Source: Lysobacteraceae bacterium (GTDB lineage Bacteria > Pseudomonadota > Gammaproteobacteria > Cardiobacteriales > Wohlfahrtiimonadaceae). Taken from it: a DNA stretch of 35,703 bases. The notes beneath the pieces are model-generated. The model made no database searches, had not been told where the DNA came from, and worked only from the letters and a program-made list of their open reading frames with translations. Shown piece by piece: positions 9,159 to 17,417 of this stretch. Both the position numbers and the translations under genes were made by a program. The stretch's first letter is position 1, and the number at the start of each line of letters is the position of its first letter. The stretch is from contig JAAZCI010000031.1 in the NCBI GenBank assembly GCA_012513365.1, forward strand, positions 1 through 35,703, in the 5' to 3' direction.

Positions 9159-9743
9159 ATGATGTATACAAATGATCAAACTGTCTTCCTTTTGGAAGAC
9201 AGTTTTTTTTTGATAGGGCCAATGGGGTCGGGCAAAAGTACTATTGGGAAGCTACTAGCACGCCGGTTAAAGTGCACATTTAAAGATAGTGATGAAGCGA
9301 TTGTCGAGCGGTCAGGCGTCACCATTCCCCATATTTTTGATGTGGAAGGGGAGGTCGGATTTCGAAAACGAGAAACGGCGATGATCGATGAGCTTACGCA
9401 AATATCTCCGATGATTTTATCAACCGGGGGTGGCGCGGTCGTCACTAAAGAAAATCGTGAGCTGTTAAAGGCACGCGGGCAGGTGATCTATCTGAATGTG
9501 TCGCCACAAGAGCAATTTAATCGAGTGCGATATGATACCAATCGCCCGCTTTTGCAAAATGAGGATCCGCTGAAGGTTTTAGAAACGCTCTATAGCATCC
9601 GTGATCCGCTTTATCGTGAGTGCGCAAATTATATGATCTTTTCAGATAAACTGCCTCCGAAAGTTGTGGTTGATGGTATTATAGAGCATATTATAAACAA
9701 TGATAGACCTTACCCTGACTGGTTAGTTGAGATAAATAGATGA
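9159..9743 (+). CDS. aroK: Shikimate kinase (AroK)
   Basis: Phosphorylates shikimate to shikimate-3-phosphate in the chorismate pathway. It is 194 aa, about 15-20 more than most AroK, the excess at both ends. P-loop GPMGSGKST at 20-28, shikimate-binding FKDSDEA near 40, GGGAV near 92, and the lid region around NRPLLQ. The start is uncertain: ATG 9159 or ATG 9162, both with a poor ribosome-binding site; TTG 9192 is a weaker alternative. Whichever is used, a perfect 12-bp terminator hairpin (9178-9211) overlaps the first codons, and no usable start exists beyond it because the P-loop strand follows at once. The stop overlaps aroB (ATGA). Confidence 0.93.
   Translation: MMYTNDQTVFLLEDSFFLIGPMGSGKSTIGKLLARRLKCTFKDSDEAIVERSGVTIPHIFDVEGEVGFRKRETAMIDELTQISPMILSTGGGAVVTKENRELLKARGQVIYLNVSPQEQFNRVRYDTNRPLLQNEDPLKVLETLYSIRDPLYRECANYMIFSDKLPPKVVVDGIIEHIINNDRPYPDWLVEINR
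9178..9211 (+). terminator. Intrinsic terminator after pilQ, located inside the 5' coding region of aroK
   Basis: Perfect 12-bp stem AAACTGTCTTCC / GGAAGACAGTTT with a TTTT loop; the 3' arm continues into a total of nine T. It lies 25 bases past the pilQ stop but within the aroK reading frame (about codons 7-18). It could end the pil transcript or act as a translation-sensitive attenuator for aroK-aroB; the sequence alone cannot decide. Confidence 0.8.
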
Positions 9744-10816
9744 AAAAATTAACGATCGATTTAGGCACGCGCTCTTATCCCATTTTGATGGCTGAAAATT
9801 TATTGGAGCGTGAAGAGATCACCTCTTTTTTAAACCCATCACAGCGTCTAGTGGTTACCAATGATACGATTTATGACTATCATAAAGAGACTATTTTAAA
9901 ACTGGTGGATCAAGATGCTTCGCGCGTATTGATTTTGCCTGATGGTGAGCGTTATAAAAGCGCCGAATCGCTCAATACAATTTTAACCGAACTTCTTACG
10001 CTTGAATTTAATCGAAATAGTCAGCTGATTGCTTTTGGCGGTGGCGTGATTGGTGACCTTGTGGGCTTTGCTGCAAGTATCTATCAACGCGGCATTGATT
10101 TTATTCAAGTGCCGACAACGCTTCTAGCGCAAGTCGATAGCTCTGTAGGTGGGAAAACGGCGATCAATCACCCTTTAGGGAAAAATATGATCGGCAGTTT
10201 TTATCAGCCAAGCGCGGTTTTAATGGATCTCTCACTCCTTAAAACACTTCCCAAACGGGAATATTTAAGTGGTTTAGCCGAAGTGTTAAAGTACGGTTTT
10301 ATCTTAAGCGATGAGTTTTTAATCTGGCTCGAAGCCAATCGTGAGAAAATTTTAGCGCTTGATTTTGAGGTGGTCTCTGAGATGATCTACCGTGCGTGTA
10401 GTTTTAAGCGAGATGTAGTCAATCAAGATGAAACAGAGCAGGGCGTTCGTGCGCTCCTCAATCTTGGGCATACGTTTGGGCATGCAATTGAGCGAAATAT
10501 GAAGTATCAAGGCGTTTTGCATGGCGAAGCGGTGTCGATTGGTACGGTAATGGCTGGGAAACTCTCTGAGCTTGCAGGCTTTATTTCTCATGCGGATTTT
10601 GCTCGATTGGAGTCACTCCTTGATGAATTTGGTTTACCTATTCGTCAAGAAACGGTGATTGAGATGGATGCGATGATGAGCGCGATGCGTCTTGATAAGA
10701 AAAATCGTGATAAAAAAATTCGCTTTGTTCTCCTAAAATCAATGGGATCGGCTGAGGTAGTTGATGCGATAGAGGAAGGTCTAATTTTAGCAGCAATCAA
10801 ATACGGAATGGTTTAA
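9740..10816 (+). CDS. aroB: 3-dehydroquinate synthase (AroB)
   Basis: NAD- and divalent-metal-dependent cyclisation of DAHP to 3-dehydroquinate, second step of the shikimate pathway. It is 358 aa, the normal length. NAD-binding GGGVIGDLVGFAASIYQRG near 95-113, then PTTLLAQVDSSVGGKTAIN, and metal-ligand motifs GLAEVLKYG, NLGHTFGHAIE and LHGEAVSIG in order. Start overlaps the aroK stop by four bases (ATGA) and the stop shares a base with the next start (TAATG), so aroK, aroB and the DamX-like gene should be translationally coupled. Confidence 0.97.
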   Translation: MKKLTIDLGTRSYPILMAENLLEREEITSFLNPSQRLVVTNDTIYDYHKETILKLVDQDASRVLILPDGERYKSAESLNTILTELLTLEFNRNSQLIAFGGGVIGDLVGFAASIYQRGIDFIQVPTTLLAQVDSSVGGKTAINHPLGKNMIGSFYQPSAVLMDLSLLKTLPKREYLSGLAEVLKYGFILSDEFLIWLEANREKILALDFEVVSEMIYRACSFKRDVVNQDETEQGVRALLNLGHTFGHAIERNMKYQGVLHGEAVSIGTVMAGKLSELAGFISHADFARLESLLDEFGLPIRQETVIEMDAMMSAMRLDKKNRDKKIRFVLLKSMGSAEVVDAIEEGLILAAIKYGMV

Positions 10817-12264
10817 TGAGTAGAGTAACGTTACTGCGCGATTTGCCGTGGCTCGATTTAATGCCGACGCAACGCGTATTGGATCGTCTTTATGAAAATA
10901 TCATGTCGGGTCGGCATGATTTTTGCAGTGTGCATGGGGCATCGGGATCGGGAAAAACCCGCATGATGCTCGAGCTGGGTAAGCGTCTACGTCAAAATGA
11001 CGAGATTGTGCTGACCATGATTAATGGTGAAGAGACCGATGTCTTAACGCTTTTTCGTCGCTCCCTTGGCGATGAGATGACTCAATCGAATTTCCTGCGT
11101 GATGATGTGTTGTCGATTTTGCAAGCGCTCATTGCAGAGGGTAAAAAGATCGTCCTGTTGATTGATGCTTCCGAGAATTTAAATGCTACCGAGCTTAAAC
11201 TTCTCGACCAACTTCGCGTTGCTTGTAATGATCATTCCCGCCACTTTTTCCTCTTTCTGTTTATGGATATCCATCAGAAAGATCTCTTTATTAAGCGCAT
11301 TTTAAATCGCTCAACGAACTATACGCTATCGCCGGTTAATGCGATGCAGTTAAAACGCCTCATTGATCATGCCAATGCCTTTTTCGGTAAAACGGATGAT
11401 GAGCTTAGCCATGCCGAAGTGAACCGGCTTCATTCGCTCTCTTATGGTTATCCGGGGCGTGTGCTTAAATTAATTACGCCTCAACGGAAACGATTTTTAA
11501 CACTGCGCAATGTGATGGCATCGGTGATTGTGCTTGGGCTGTTAATTGCGGGAACGGCGTGGTTTTATCTAATTAAAGAACCAGAAATTACCAATGCGAT
11601 GGCGCAGCAGAAAAAAAATGCCAACATTACCGTGAGCTCGGTGGTGGATGGCGATGAGCCCAATGTAAAAGCGCGCGTAGAACAGTTAGCGGGAAATAAT
11701 GAAAAAAACGGAAATGCTGATCAGGTTGCTACAGTAGAAACAATTGAGGCTGAAGCGAATAATCCTCCTGCGATGTTGCCGGTTAAAATTGAGACCATTA
11801 AAGTGGATCGCGCGCCTAAATCCGATGAAGAAAAGTTCGTTAAAAAAGCTCCCATTGTAGTGGCGATAAAAGGCGATTCTCAAACGGCGAAGCCTCAAGA
11901 AACAGTTGCGGTAAAACAGGAGGAAAAGCCGGACGAGTCAGTGGTAAATCGAGGAAAAACTGAGACGAAGCCTCTTAAAGAGACAGTAGCAAAATCGGTG
12001 ACAAAACCGGTGACAAAACCAGCGACTGATTCCAAATACTACATTCAACTTGCGGAAGGAAACAGTAAGCAAGTCGTTGAAAATCATCTGAAAGGGCGAA
12101 CCATTCCCGGTGCGCCAATTATTAAACAGGTGGGCAATCGATGGGTTGCGGTGATCGGGCCATACGGCAGTGAAGCTCTGGCTAAAACGGGTATTCAGCA
12201 TCTTCCGAGCAGTGTGAAGGCCCTTAATTTATCGGTTGTTTCAGGCAATCGAATTGGTGAATAA
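10816..12264 (+). CDS. DamX-like protein: AAA-type ATPase domain, one membrane helix, C-terminal SPOR domain
   Basis: Likely cell-division protein of the inner membrane: cytoplasmic ATPase domain at residues 1-225 with Walker A GASGSGKT at 41-48 and a Walker-B-like KIVLLIDASE at 111-120; one transmembrane helix at about 232-253; a long low-complexity Lys/Glu/Thr/Pro periplasmic linker containing a short VTKP repeat; and a SPOR domain at about 405-480 (YYIQL...), which in this family binds denuded glycan at the septum. The position after aroB is where damX sits in E. coli. Enterobacterial DamX has no obvious Walker ATPase core, whereas AAA-SPOR fusions occupy this place in many other gammaproteobacteria, so I do not assign the symbol firmly. 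Length 482 aa. Confidence 0.85.
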   Translation: MSRVTLLRDLPWLDLMPTQRVLDRLYENIMSGRHDFCSVHGASGSGKTRMMLELGKRLRQNDEIVLTMINGEETDVLTLFRRSLGDEMTQSNFLRDDVLSILQALIAEGKKIVLLIDASENLNATELKLLDQLRVACNDHSRHFFLFLFMDIHQKDLFIKRILNRSTNYTLSPVNAMQLKRLIDHANAFFGKTDDELSHAEVNRLHSLSYGYPGRVLKLITPQRKRFLTLRNVMASVIVLGLLIAGTAWFYLIKEPEITNAMAQQKKNANITVSSVVDGDEPNVKARVEQLAGNNEKNGNADQVATVETIEAEANNPPAMLPVKIETIKVDRAPKSDEEKFVKKAPIVVAIKGDSQTAKPQETVAVKQEEKPDESVVNRGKTETKPLKETVAKSVTKPVTKPATDSKYYIQLAEGNSKQVVENHLKGRTIPGAPIIKQVGNRWVAVIGPYGSEALAKTGIQHLPSSVKALNLSVVSGNRIGE

Positions 12265-12279
12265 TTTTAAAGAGACACG

Positions 12280-14229
12280 ATGTCAATAATCCAATTACAT
12301 AACATTCATTTAGCTTATGGTTCTACGCCCCTTTTAAACGGCGCTTCACTCTCGATTGAGCGGGGCGATCGGATTGCGATTATTGGGCGAAATGGCGAAG
12401 GGAAATCCTCCCTTTTAAAAGTGGTGGGCGGGCGCATTACGCCGGACGATGGTCGTCTTATTTTTGATAAAAATTTAAAAATCGCCACACTTGAGCAAGA
12501 GATTCCCACTGATTTAACGGGTACGGTGTATGAGCTTGTGTCGGAGGGGCTAGGCGTTATCGGTGAAAAGCTAAAAGCCTATTACGCACTATTAGAGGAT
12601 GCGACGACAGATGCCGCGCTCAATCAGCTGGGCATTTTGCAACAAGAGCTCGATCAATTAAATGGTTGGAATAGCGATCAGGCCATTGATGAGATTTTAA
12701 CCCGTCTTGAACTTGATGGAAAAACTCGTCTCAATACGTTATCTGGGGGGTGGATTCGCCGGACGCTCCTTGCGAAAGCCTTGGTATCAAAGCCCGATCT
12801 ACTTCTGCTTGATGAGCCGACAAACCATCTGGATATTGAGATGATTCGCTGGCTTGAAGAGCGTCTACTTGAGGTGCATCAAGGCGCGATTTTATTTGTG
12901 TCCCATGACCGTGCGTTTCTAGGGCGTATCGCGACCAAAATAGTGGAGCTCGACCGCGGTAATTTAAGCGAATATCCGGGTAATTATGATGAATATCTCA
13001 AGCGTAAAGCAATTGAACTGTATAACGAAGAGCAAGAAAATCGAGCCTTTGATAAAAAGCTTGCAAGTGAAGAGGTATGGATTAAAAAAGGGGTAAAAGC
13101 CCGAAGAACTCGTAGTGAAGCTCGCGTGCAGGCACTTCTTAAAATGCGCGAAGAGCGGGCGGAGCGCGTCAATCGTCAGGGAACGGCAACGCTTCATTTT
13201 GAAGAGGCAGGCGTGACTGGTGCGAAAGTGATTGAAGCGACCGATATGAGTTACGCAATTGGCGGGAAAACCATTGTCGATCAGCTCAATTTAACGGTAA
13301 TGCGCGGTGATCGTATCGGAATTATTGGCCCCAATGGTGTGGGGAAATCGACACTCATTAAACTGCTTCTTGGTCAATTATCGCCGGATAAGGGTGAGGT
13401 AAAATTAGGTACGCAACTTGAAGTAGCCTATTTTGATCAGCTTCGTTCGGATTTAGAGCTTGATAAAACGGTGCTGGAAAATGTGGGTGAAGGCAGTGAT
13501 TTTATCGAGATTAATGGTAAAAAACGCCATGTGATGGGCTGGCTTCAAGATTTTATGTTCTCCCCAGATCGTGCTCGATCACCCGTGAATGCGCTTTCAG
13601 GCGGTGAGCGAAATCGCCTCCTTCTTGCCAAGCTTTTCACAAAACCATGCAACTTTTTAGTGATGGACGAGCCGACCAATGATCTTGATATTGAGACGCT
13701 TGAGCTACTTGAGGATCTGCTATTACAATTTAATGGCACGCTCCTGTTAATCTCCCATGACCGTGCGTTTATCGATCAAGTGGTGACATCGCTCCTTATT
13801 TTAGAGGGCGAGGGTAAAATTACCGAATCGATCGGCGGATATAGCGATTGGGAGGCCTATCGTGATGCGCGCGATAAAAAAGCGTTGCAAGCAGCCCCGG
13901 AGAAACCAAAAAAAGCAGAGTCGAGCACTGAAAATAGAGTAAAATCAGAGACACAAACGGGGAATGAGCCTAAGTCTTTGAAAAGTGGCACCAAACCGCA
14001 AGAGAAAAAGCTCTCGTATCATGAGGTGCGCGAGCTTGAGAGTTTGCCGGAGCTTATCGCTAATTTAGAGAGCGAGATTGAAGCAGTCACTGACGAGGTT
14101 CAGACCGCCGAATTTTATGAAACATCGCATGCGTATCAGCAAGAACGTCTGCATCATTTAACAGAATTAAACGAAACGCTCGAACAAAAATATGAGCGCT
14201 GGTTAGATTTAGAGAGTCGTGTTGGATAG
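12280..14229 (+). CDS. uup: ABC-F family ATPase Uup
   Basis: Soluble tandem ABC ATPase of the ABC-F type, linked to ribosome function and to suppression of transposon excision in E. coli; no membrane part, so not a transporter. It is 649 aa (E. coli Uup 635). First cassette: Walker A GRNGEGKSS at 36-44, signature LSGGWIRR, Walker B LLLLDEPTNHLD. Second cassette: GPNGVGKST, LSGGERNRLLLAKL, MDEPTNDLD. A charged linker with Lys/Glu/Thr precedes the C-terminal coiled-coil domain at about 580-649, which marks Uup among ABC-F proteins. The stop lies 19 bases before the bamE start. Confidence 0.94.
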   Translation: MSIIQLHNIHLAYGSTPLLNGASLSIERGDRIAIIGRNGEGKSSLLKVVGGRITPDDGRLIFDKNLKIATLEQEIPTDLTGTVYELVSEGLGVIGEKLKAYYALLEDATTDAALNQLGILQQELDQLNGWNSDQAIDEILTRLELDGKTRLNTLSGGWIRRTLLAKALVSKPDLLLLDEPTNHLDIEMIRWLEERLLEVHQGAILFVSHDRAFLGRIATKIVELDRGNLSEYPGNYDEYLKRKAIELYNEEQENRAFDKKLASEEVWIKKGVKARRTRSEARVQALLKMREERAERVNRQGTATLHFEEAGVTGAKVIEATDMSYAIGGKTIVDQLNLTVMRGDRIGIIGPNGVGKSTLIKLLLGQLSPDKGEVKLGTQLEVAYFDQLRSDLELDKTVLENVGEGSDFIEINGKKRHVMGWLQDFMFSPDRARSPVNALSGGERNRLLLAKLFTKPCNFLVMDEPTNDLDIETLELLEDLLLQFNGTLLLISHDRAFIDQVVTSLLILEGEGKITESIGGYSDWEAYRDARDKKALQAAPEKPKKAESSTENRVKSETQTGNEPKSLKSGTKPQEKKLSYHEVRELESLPELIANLESEIEAVTDEVQTAEFYETSHAYQQERLHHLTELNETLEQKYERWLDLESRVG

Positions 14230-14248
14230 CGATATCACAGGAGATAAT

Positions 14249-14575
14249 ATGAAAAAAATCGGAATGATTGGAATCCTCGCCGTACTTTTAGTGGGATGCG
14301 CTAAAATGCCTGGGATGCATCAGTTTGATATTTTACAGGGCAACCATGTTGACGCATCGCGCCTTGAAAATGTAAAGCCGGGAATGAGTGAGCGTGAAGT
14401 GCTTCATATTCTTGGTACCCCTATGATTAAAGATAGTTTTGATGATACAGTATGGCATTATGTCTTTGCACATTATCGTTCAGACGGAGAAAAATTAGAA
14501 CATTATCGCATCGCGGTTCAGTTCGATAAAAATCGTCGAGTAGTGAGTGTGAATCAAGAAGATCTCGATTCATAA
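14249..14575 (+). CDS. bamE: Outer membrane assembly lipoprotein BamE (SmpA/OmlA)
   Basis: Small lipoprotein of the BAM complex that inserts beta-barrel proteins in the outer membrane. It is 108 aa from the ATG at 14249, which has AGGAG close upstream; an in-frame start at 14219 would lie inside uup and put ten odd residues before the signal peptide. Lipoprotein signal with Cys17 after L-L-V-G. The BamE fold motifs are present: NVKPGMSEREVLHILGTP followed by D-x-W-HYVF and a C-terminal strand Y-R-I-A-V-QF. Confidence 0.93.
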   Translation: MKKIGMIGILAVLLVGCAKMPGMHQFDILQGNHVDASRLENVKPGMSEREVLHILGTPMIKDSFDDTVWHYVFAHYRSDGEKLEHYRIAVQFDKNRRVVSVNQEDLDS

Positions 14576-14590
14576 TAAGAGAGAATAGGT

Positions 14591-14890
14591 ATGACAGATA
14601 AACGTTATCAGGTAATTTTTGAGGGGAAATTGATTCCTCCCATCAATCAAATGACGGCTCTTCGTAGACTAGCGGCGCTCTATAATGTTAAAAAAGAGCA
14701 ACTTCGCTATCTGTTCGATGGAGCGAGTTATTGCATAAAATCCGGTGAGAAGCGTGGCGATGTGATGCCTTATTTTGTTGCATGTCGGAAAATTGGATTG
14801 GACGTGCAATTGCTGATCGATGGAAAAGCAGTGCGTGATGAAAAAGAGATCACCGCTGCAGTGAGTGAGATGGATCAGGTATTAAATTAA
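14591..14890 (+). CDS. Hypothetical 99-aa protein, stand-alone form of a domain usually seen at the N-terminus of larger proteins
   Basis: No named family recognised with certainty. No signal peptide or membrane helix; probably cytoplasmic. The layout (YQVIFEGKLIP, a helix with L-x-x-LYNVKKEQLRYLF, then a strand with YCIKSG and a second helix with YFVACRKIGLDVQL) resembles, from memory, a roughly 70-residue module found at the N-terminus of some proteobacterial DUF805 and other membrane proteins (pattern F-x-G-x-L, L-A-x-L-F-x-V, L-F-x-G, I-K-x-G, Y-x-x-A-L-x-x-A-G). Here it stands alone with a short acidic tail. It lies 15 bases after bamE, so it probably shares that transcript, and 42 bases before kdsA. 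Confidence 0.75.
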   Translation: MTDKRYQVIFEGKLIPPINQMTALRRLAALYNVKKEQLRYLFDGASYCIKSGEKRGDVMPYFVACRKIGLDVQLLIDGKAVRDEKEITAAVSEMDQVLN

Positions 14891-14932
14891 CGGCTCGATG
14901 TGCATTCGAGACGAGGCTAGGAGAGCAAAGAG

Positions 14933-15745
14933 ATGAGTAAATTTTATGAGATGATTGGTAACGATGCCCCCTTTTTCCTCATTGCGGGAACGTGTGTAGT
15001 GGAATCGGAAGCGATGACCTTTGATGTTGCGGCGGCGCTTAAAGAGCTCACCGATGAGTTGGGCATTCCGTTTATCTATAAATCCTCTTTTGATAAAGCG
15101 AATCGCTCCTCTGAAAAGAGCTATCGTGGCCCAGGTCTTGAAAAGGGGCTTGCGATTTTAGAGAAAGTGAAAAAAGAGCTCGGGGTGATGATTTTGACCG
15201 ATGTGCATGAAGATACCCCGCTCGATGAAGTGGCGTCTGTTGTGGATGTTCTGCAAACGCCCGCGTTTTTATGCCGTCAAACTAATTTTATCCAAAATGT
15301 GGCGCGCGCAATGAAACCGGTGAATATCAAAAAGGGGCAATTTTTAGCGCCTTGGGATATGAAACATGTGGTGCAAAAAGCGCGTAGCGTCGGTAATGAT
15401 GAGATTATGGTGTGTGAGCGAGGTGTTAGCTTTGGTTATAACAATTTAGTTTCTGATATGCGTTCGCTTGAAATTATGAAAGAGACGGGCTGTCCCGTTG
15501 TTTATGATGCAACCCATTCGGTTCAGCTTCCAGGCGGGCAAGGCACTTCCTCAGGTGGGCAACGTGAATTTGTTCCTCCACTTGCGCGCGCTGCGGCAGC
15601 GGTCGGAGTTGCGGGCTTTTTTATGGAGACGCACCCAAATCCTGATGAAGCGCTTTCAGATGGGCCAAACTCCATGCCTCTATCTGAGATGAAAGCACTG
15701 TTAACTCAGATTAAAGCCATTGATGCCATTGTAAAAGGGTTATAA
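14933..15745 (+). CDS. kdsA: 3-deoxy-8-phosphooctulonate (KDO-8-P) synthase, metal-dependent type
   Basis: Condenses phosphoenolpyruvate with arabinose-5-phosphate to KDO-8-P for the lipid A inner core. It is 270 aa. Substrate-binding SFDKANRSS near 52-60 and SYRGPGLE are typical. Cys21, His195, Glu232 and Asp243 line up with the metal ligands of the metal-dependent class (Cys11, His185, Glu222, Asp233 in Aquifex aeolicus, as I recall; constant offset of ten). The E. coli enzyme has Asn at the Cys position and needs no metal, so this is the other class. The usual A-G-P-C motif reads A-G-T-C here. A good AGGAG precedes the ATG. Confidence 0.95.
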   Translation: MSKFYEMIGNDAPFFLIAGTCVVESEAMTFDVAAALKELTDELGIPFIYKSSFDKANRSSEKSYRGPGLEKGLAILEKVKKELGVMILTDVHEDTPLDEVASVVDVLQTPAFLCRQTNFIQNVARAMKPVNIKKGQFLAPWDMKHVVQKARSVGNDEIMVCERGVSFGYNNLVSDMRSLEIMKETGCPVVYDATHSVQLPGGQGTSSGGQREFVPPLARAAAAVGVAGFFMETHPNPDEALSDGPNSMPLSEMKALLTQIKAIDAIVKGL

Positions 15746-16387
15746 TTGGGTACGGTTCCTCACATTATTTTAGCCTCGCAATCCCCACGACGCCGGGAGC
15801 TTCTTGCGTTGATGGGATTGCCCTTCGAGGTATTAAAGGCGCAGATCGACGAAGATACTGCGCCTTTTACTGATCCTAAAACCTATGTCTTAGCGATGGC
15901 GCGCGGCAAAGCAGAGCTTGCGTTAGATACGCTTAAAAAAGAGGGAAGAGGATTAGAGAGTCATGAATTATTACTTTCGTCAGATACCGCGATTGCGATT
16001 GATGATGAAATTTTAGGCAAGCCGGTCGATTTTGCTGATTTTAAAGCGATGATGGCGCGTCTTTCAGGGCGCACCCACATTGTCTATTCAGCGATTGCAC
16101 TCTATGGCATTGAGGATGATCAGGATGGCACAATTCGTTCTTCTATTAAGTTAAGCGAAAATCATGTGACCTTTATGACGCTTCCAGATGGGTTTGCCGA
16201 ATATTATTGGGAAACCGGTGAGCCGCAGGATAAAGCCGGTGGTTATGCGATCCAAGGACTGATGGCGCCGATGATTGAAAAGATTGAAGGCTCATTTCAT
16301 GCCATTATGGGATTGCCGCTCTATGAATTAAGGGAAGCACTCGCCGAGTTAGGGTATAATTATCCCATTCAAATTGCTAAAAACTGA
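15746..16387 (+). CDS. Maf-family nucleoside triphosphate pyrophosphatase
   Basis: Hydrolyses non-canonical or pyrimidine nucleoside triphosphates to monophosphates (house-cleaning); in the cytoplasm. It is 213 aa. N-terminal ILASQSPRRRELL signature, SDTAIAIDDEILGKP with the catalytic acidic residue, GRTHIVYSAI, and QDKAGGYAIQG. The DKAGGYAIQG form is that of the dTTP/UTP-type (YhdE) branch rather than the YceF branch. The start is TTG directly after the kdsA stop, with AAAGGG upstream inside kdsA; no other start precedes the signature motif. Confidence 0.92.
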   Translation: MGTVPHIILASQSPRRRELLALMGLPFEVLKAQIDEDTAPFTDPKTYVLAMARGKAELALDTLKKEGRGLESHELLLSSDTAIAIDDEILGKPVDFADFKAMMARLSGRTHIVYSAIALYGIEDDQDGTIRSSIKLSENHVTFMTLPDGFAEYYWETGEPQDKAGGYAIQGLMAPMIEKIEGSFHAIMGLPLYELREALAELGYNYPIQIAKN

Positions 16388-16404
16388 TGAGATGTTAAGT
16401 TGAT

Positions 16405-17301
16405 ATGTTAAAAGTTACACCGCCCAAGCAATCCCCTAAAGTGAAAACCGATGGCGTGACCACTGCCAGTCAAAAGCAGAGTCCTGAAGCTCAAAAAAAA
16501 GCGAGTAAGGCAAAGAAGAAGCGTAAAGCATCGGGCTCATCGCTCGGATGGGGTTTTTTCCAAGGATTTAATCTATTTTTTACCTTTGTGATCCTGCTCG
16601 GGCTCGGCATTGTGACCTATATTATGGTGGGCGGTGAAAATCGTCATCAAGGGTTGCCAAAATATGTGCTCGATCAAGCGACGGATAACGGTCAGGTGAT
16701 TTTTAATCCGCAAATTCCTGAAGAGGTGCGCCAAAGTTATATCTATGTGCCACCGGTGAAAGAGGAGATCAATGCAGAAGAGCTCGAGCAGATCGAGCAG
16801 ATTGCCAAAGCCCCTGATTTTGATCTAAAACTCTCAAGTGTAGGGGAAACAGTGGGGCAAGGTGAAGGGTCATCAACTGCAACTGATGATCAAGATTCGC
16901 TCCCTAAGTTATCACTTACCTCTGTTGGTAGTGATGCACTGAATGATGCAAATGCTGAAGATTTTGAGTTGGAACGGGCGCAAGTTCAAATCGAAAGTTT
17001 TATCGATCAAGCGCAACATGCGATGTCTGAGGGGCGTTATGTTGGCGTGAATCATGATGATGCGTACTATTTTTATACGCAAGTACTCTTTTTAGATGTC
17101 GAGAATCCAGTCGCGAAAGCAGGGCTTCATGACATTGCCAATCTCTACTTCCAAAATGCGCAAAAAGCGCTTTATGAAGGGGATCTCACCAATGCAGAGA
17201 CCTTTATTAAGGTGGGGCTAGTAGTGATGCCAAATCATCGTGAACTCTTGCAGCTTGAAGATGAATTTAAACGCTATTTAGAAACCATGCGCCTCAATTA
17301 G
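16405..17301 (+). CDS. Hypothetical membrane-anchored protein with C-terminal TPR-like repeats
   Basis: Not a family I recognise. It is 298 aa: a strongly basic, Lys/Ser-rich cytoplasmic tail at 1-48, one transmembrane helix at about 51-75, an acidic low-complexity stretch at about 115-200, and a helical C-terminus at about 205-298. The end looks like two TPR-type helix pairs (A-YYFYTQVLFLDVENPVAKAGL, then YFQNAQKALYEGDLTNAE and V-M-P-N-H). Predicted N-in, with the TPR part in the periplasm. It is 17 bases after maf and before a strong terminator. A role in envelope assembly is possible but is only a guess. Confidence 0.8.
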   Translation: MLKVTPPKQSPKVKTDGVTTASQKQSPEAQKKASKAKKKRKASGSSLGWGFFQGFNLFFTFVILLGLGIVTYIMVGGENRHQGLPKYVLDQATDNGQVIFNPQIPEEVRQSYIYVPPVKEEINAEELEQIEQIAKAPDFDLKLSSVGETVGQGEGSSTATDDQDSLPKLSLTSVGSDALNDANAEDFELERAQVQIESFIDQAQHAMSEGRYVGVNHDDAYYFYTQVLFLDVENPVAKAGLHDIANLYFQNAQKALYEGDLTNAETFIKVGLVVMPNHRELLQLEDEFKRYLETMRLN

Positions 17302-17323
17302 TTTGCGTTTTAAGATTTAAATA

Positions 17324-17367
17324 AAAACACCCAAAGGATCGATGATTGGCTCTTTGGGTGTTTTTTT
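17324..17367. terminator. Bidirectional intrinsic terminator between convergent genes
   Basis: Stem AAAACACCCAAAG (17324-17336) / CTTTGGGTGTTTT (17352-17364), 15-base loop; T-run on the plus strand to 17367 and a matching A-run on the other side. It can serve the plus-strand kdsA-maf region and the minus-strand NadE-like gene. Confidence 0.88.
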
Positions 17368-17417
17368 ATGTCGTGTGATTAAATTTTAATATTCACTATC
17401 TAGTCTAGCTGAACTAT

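Noticed and set aside
11995-12030. Short tandem repeat encoding V-T-K-P in the DamX-like gene
   Set aside because: Only about three imperfect 12-base units within a low-complexity linker; not a meaningful repeat element.
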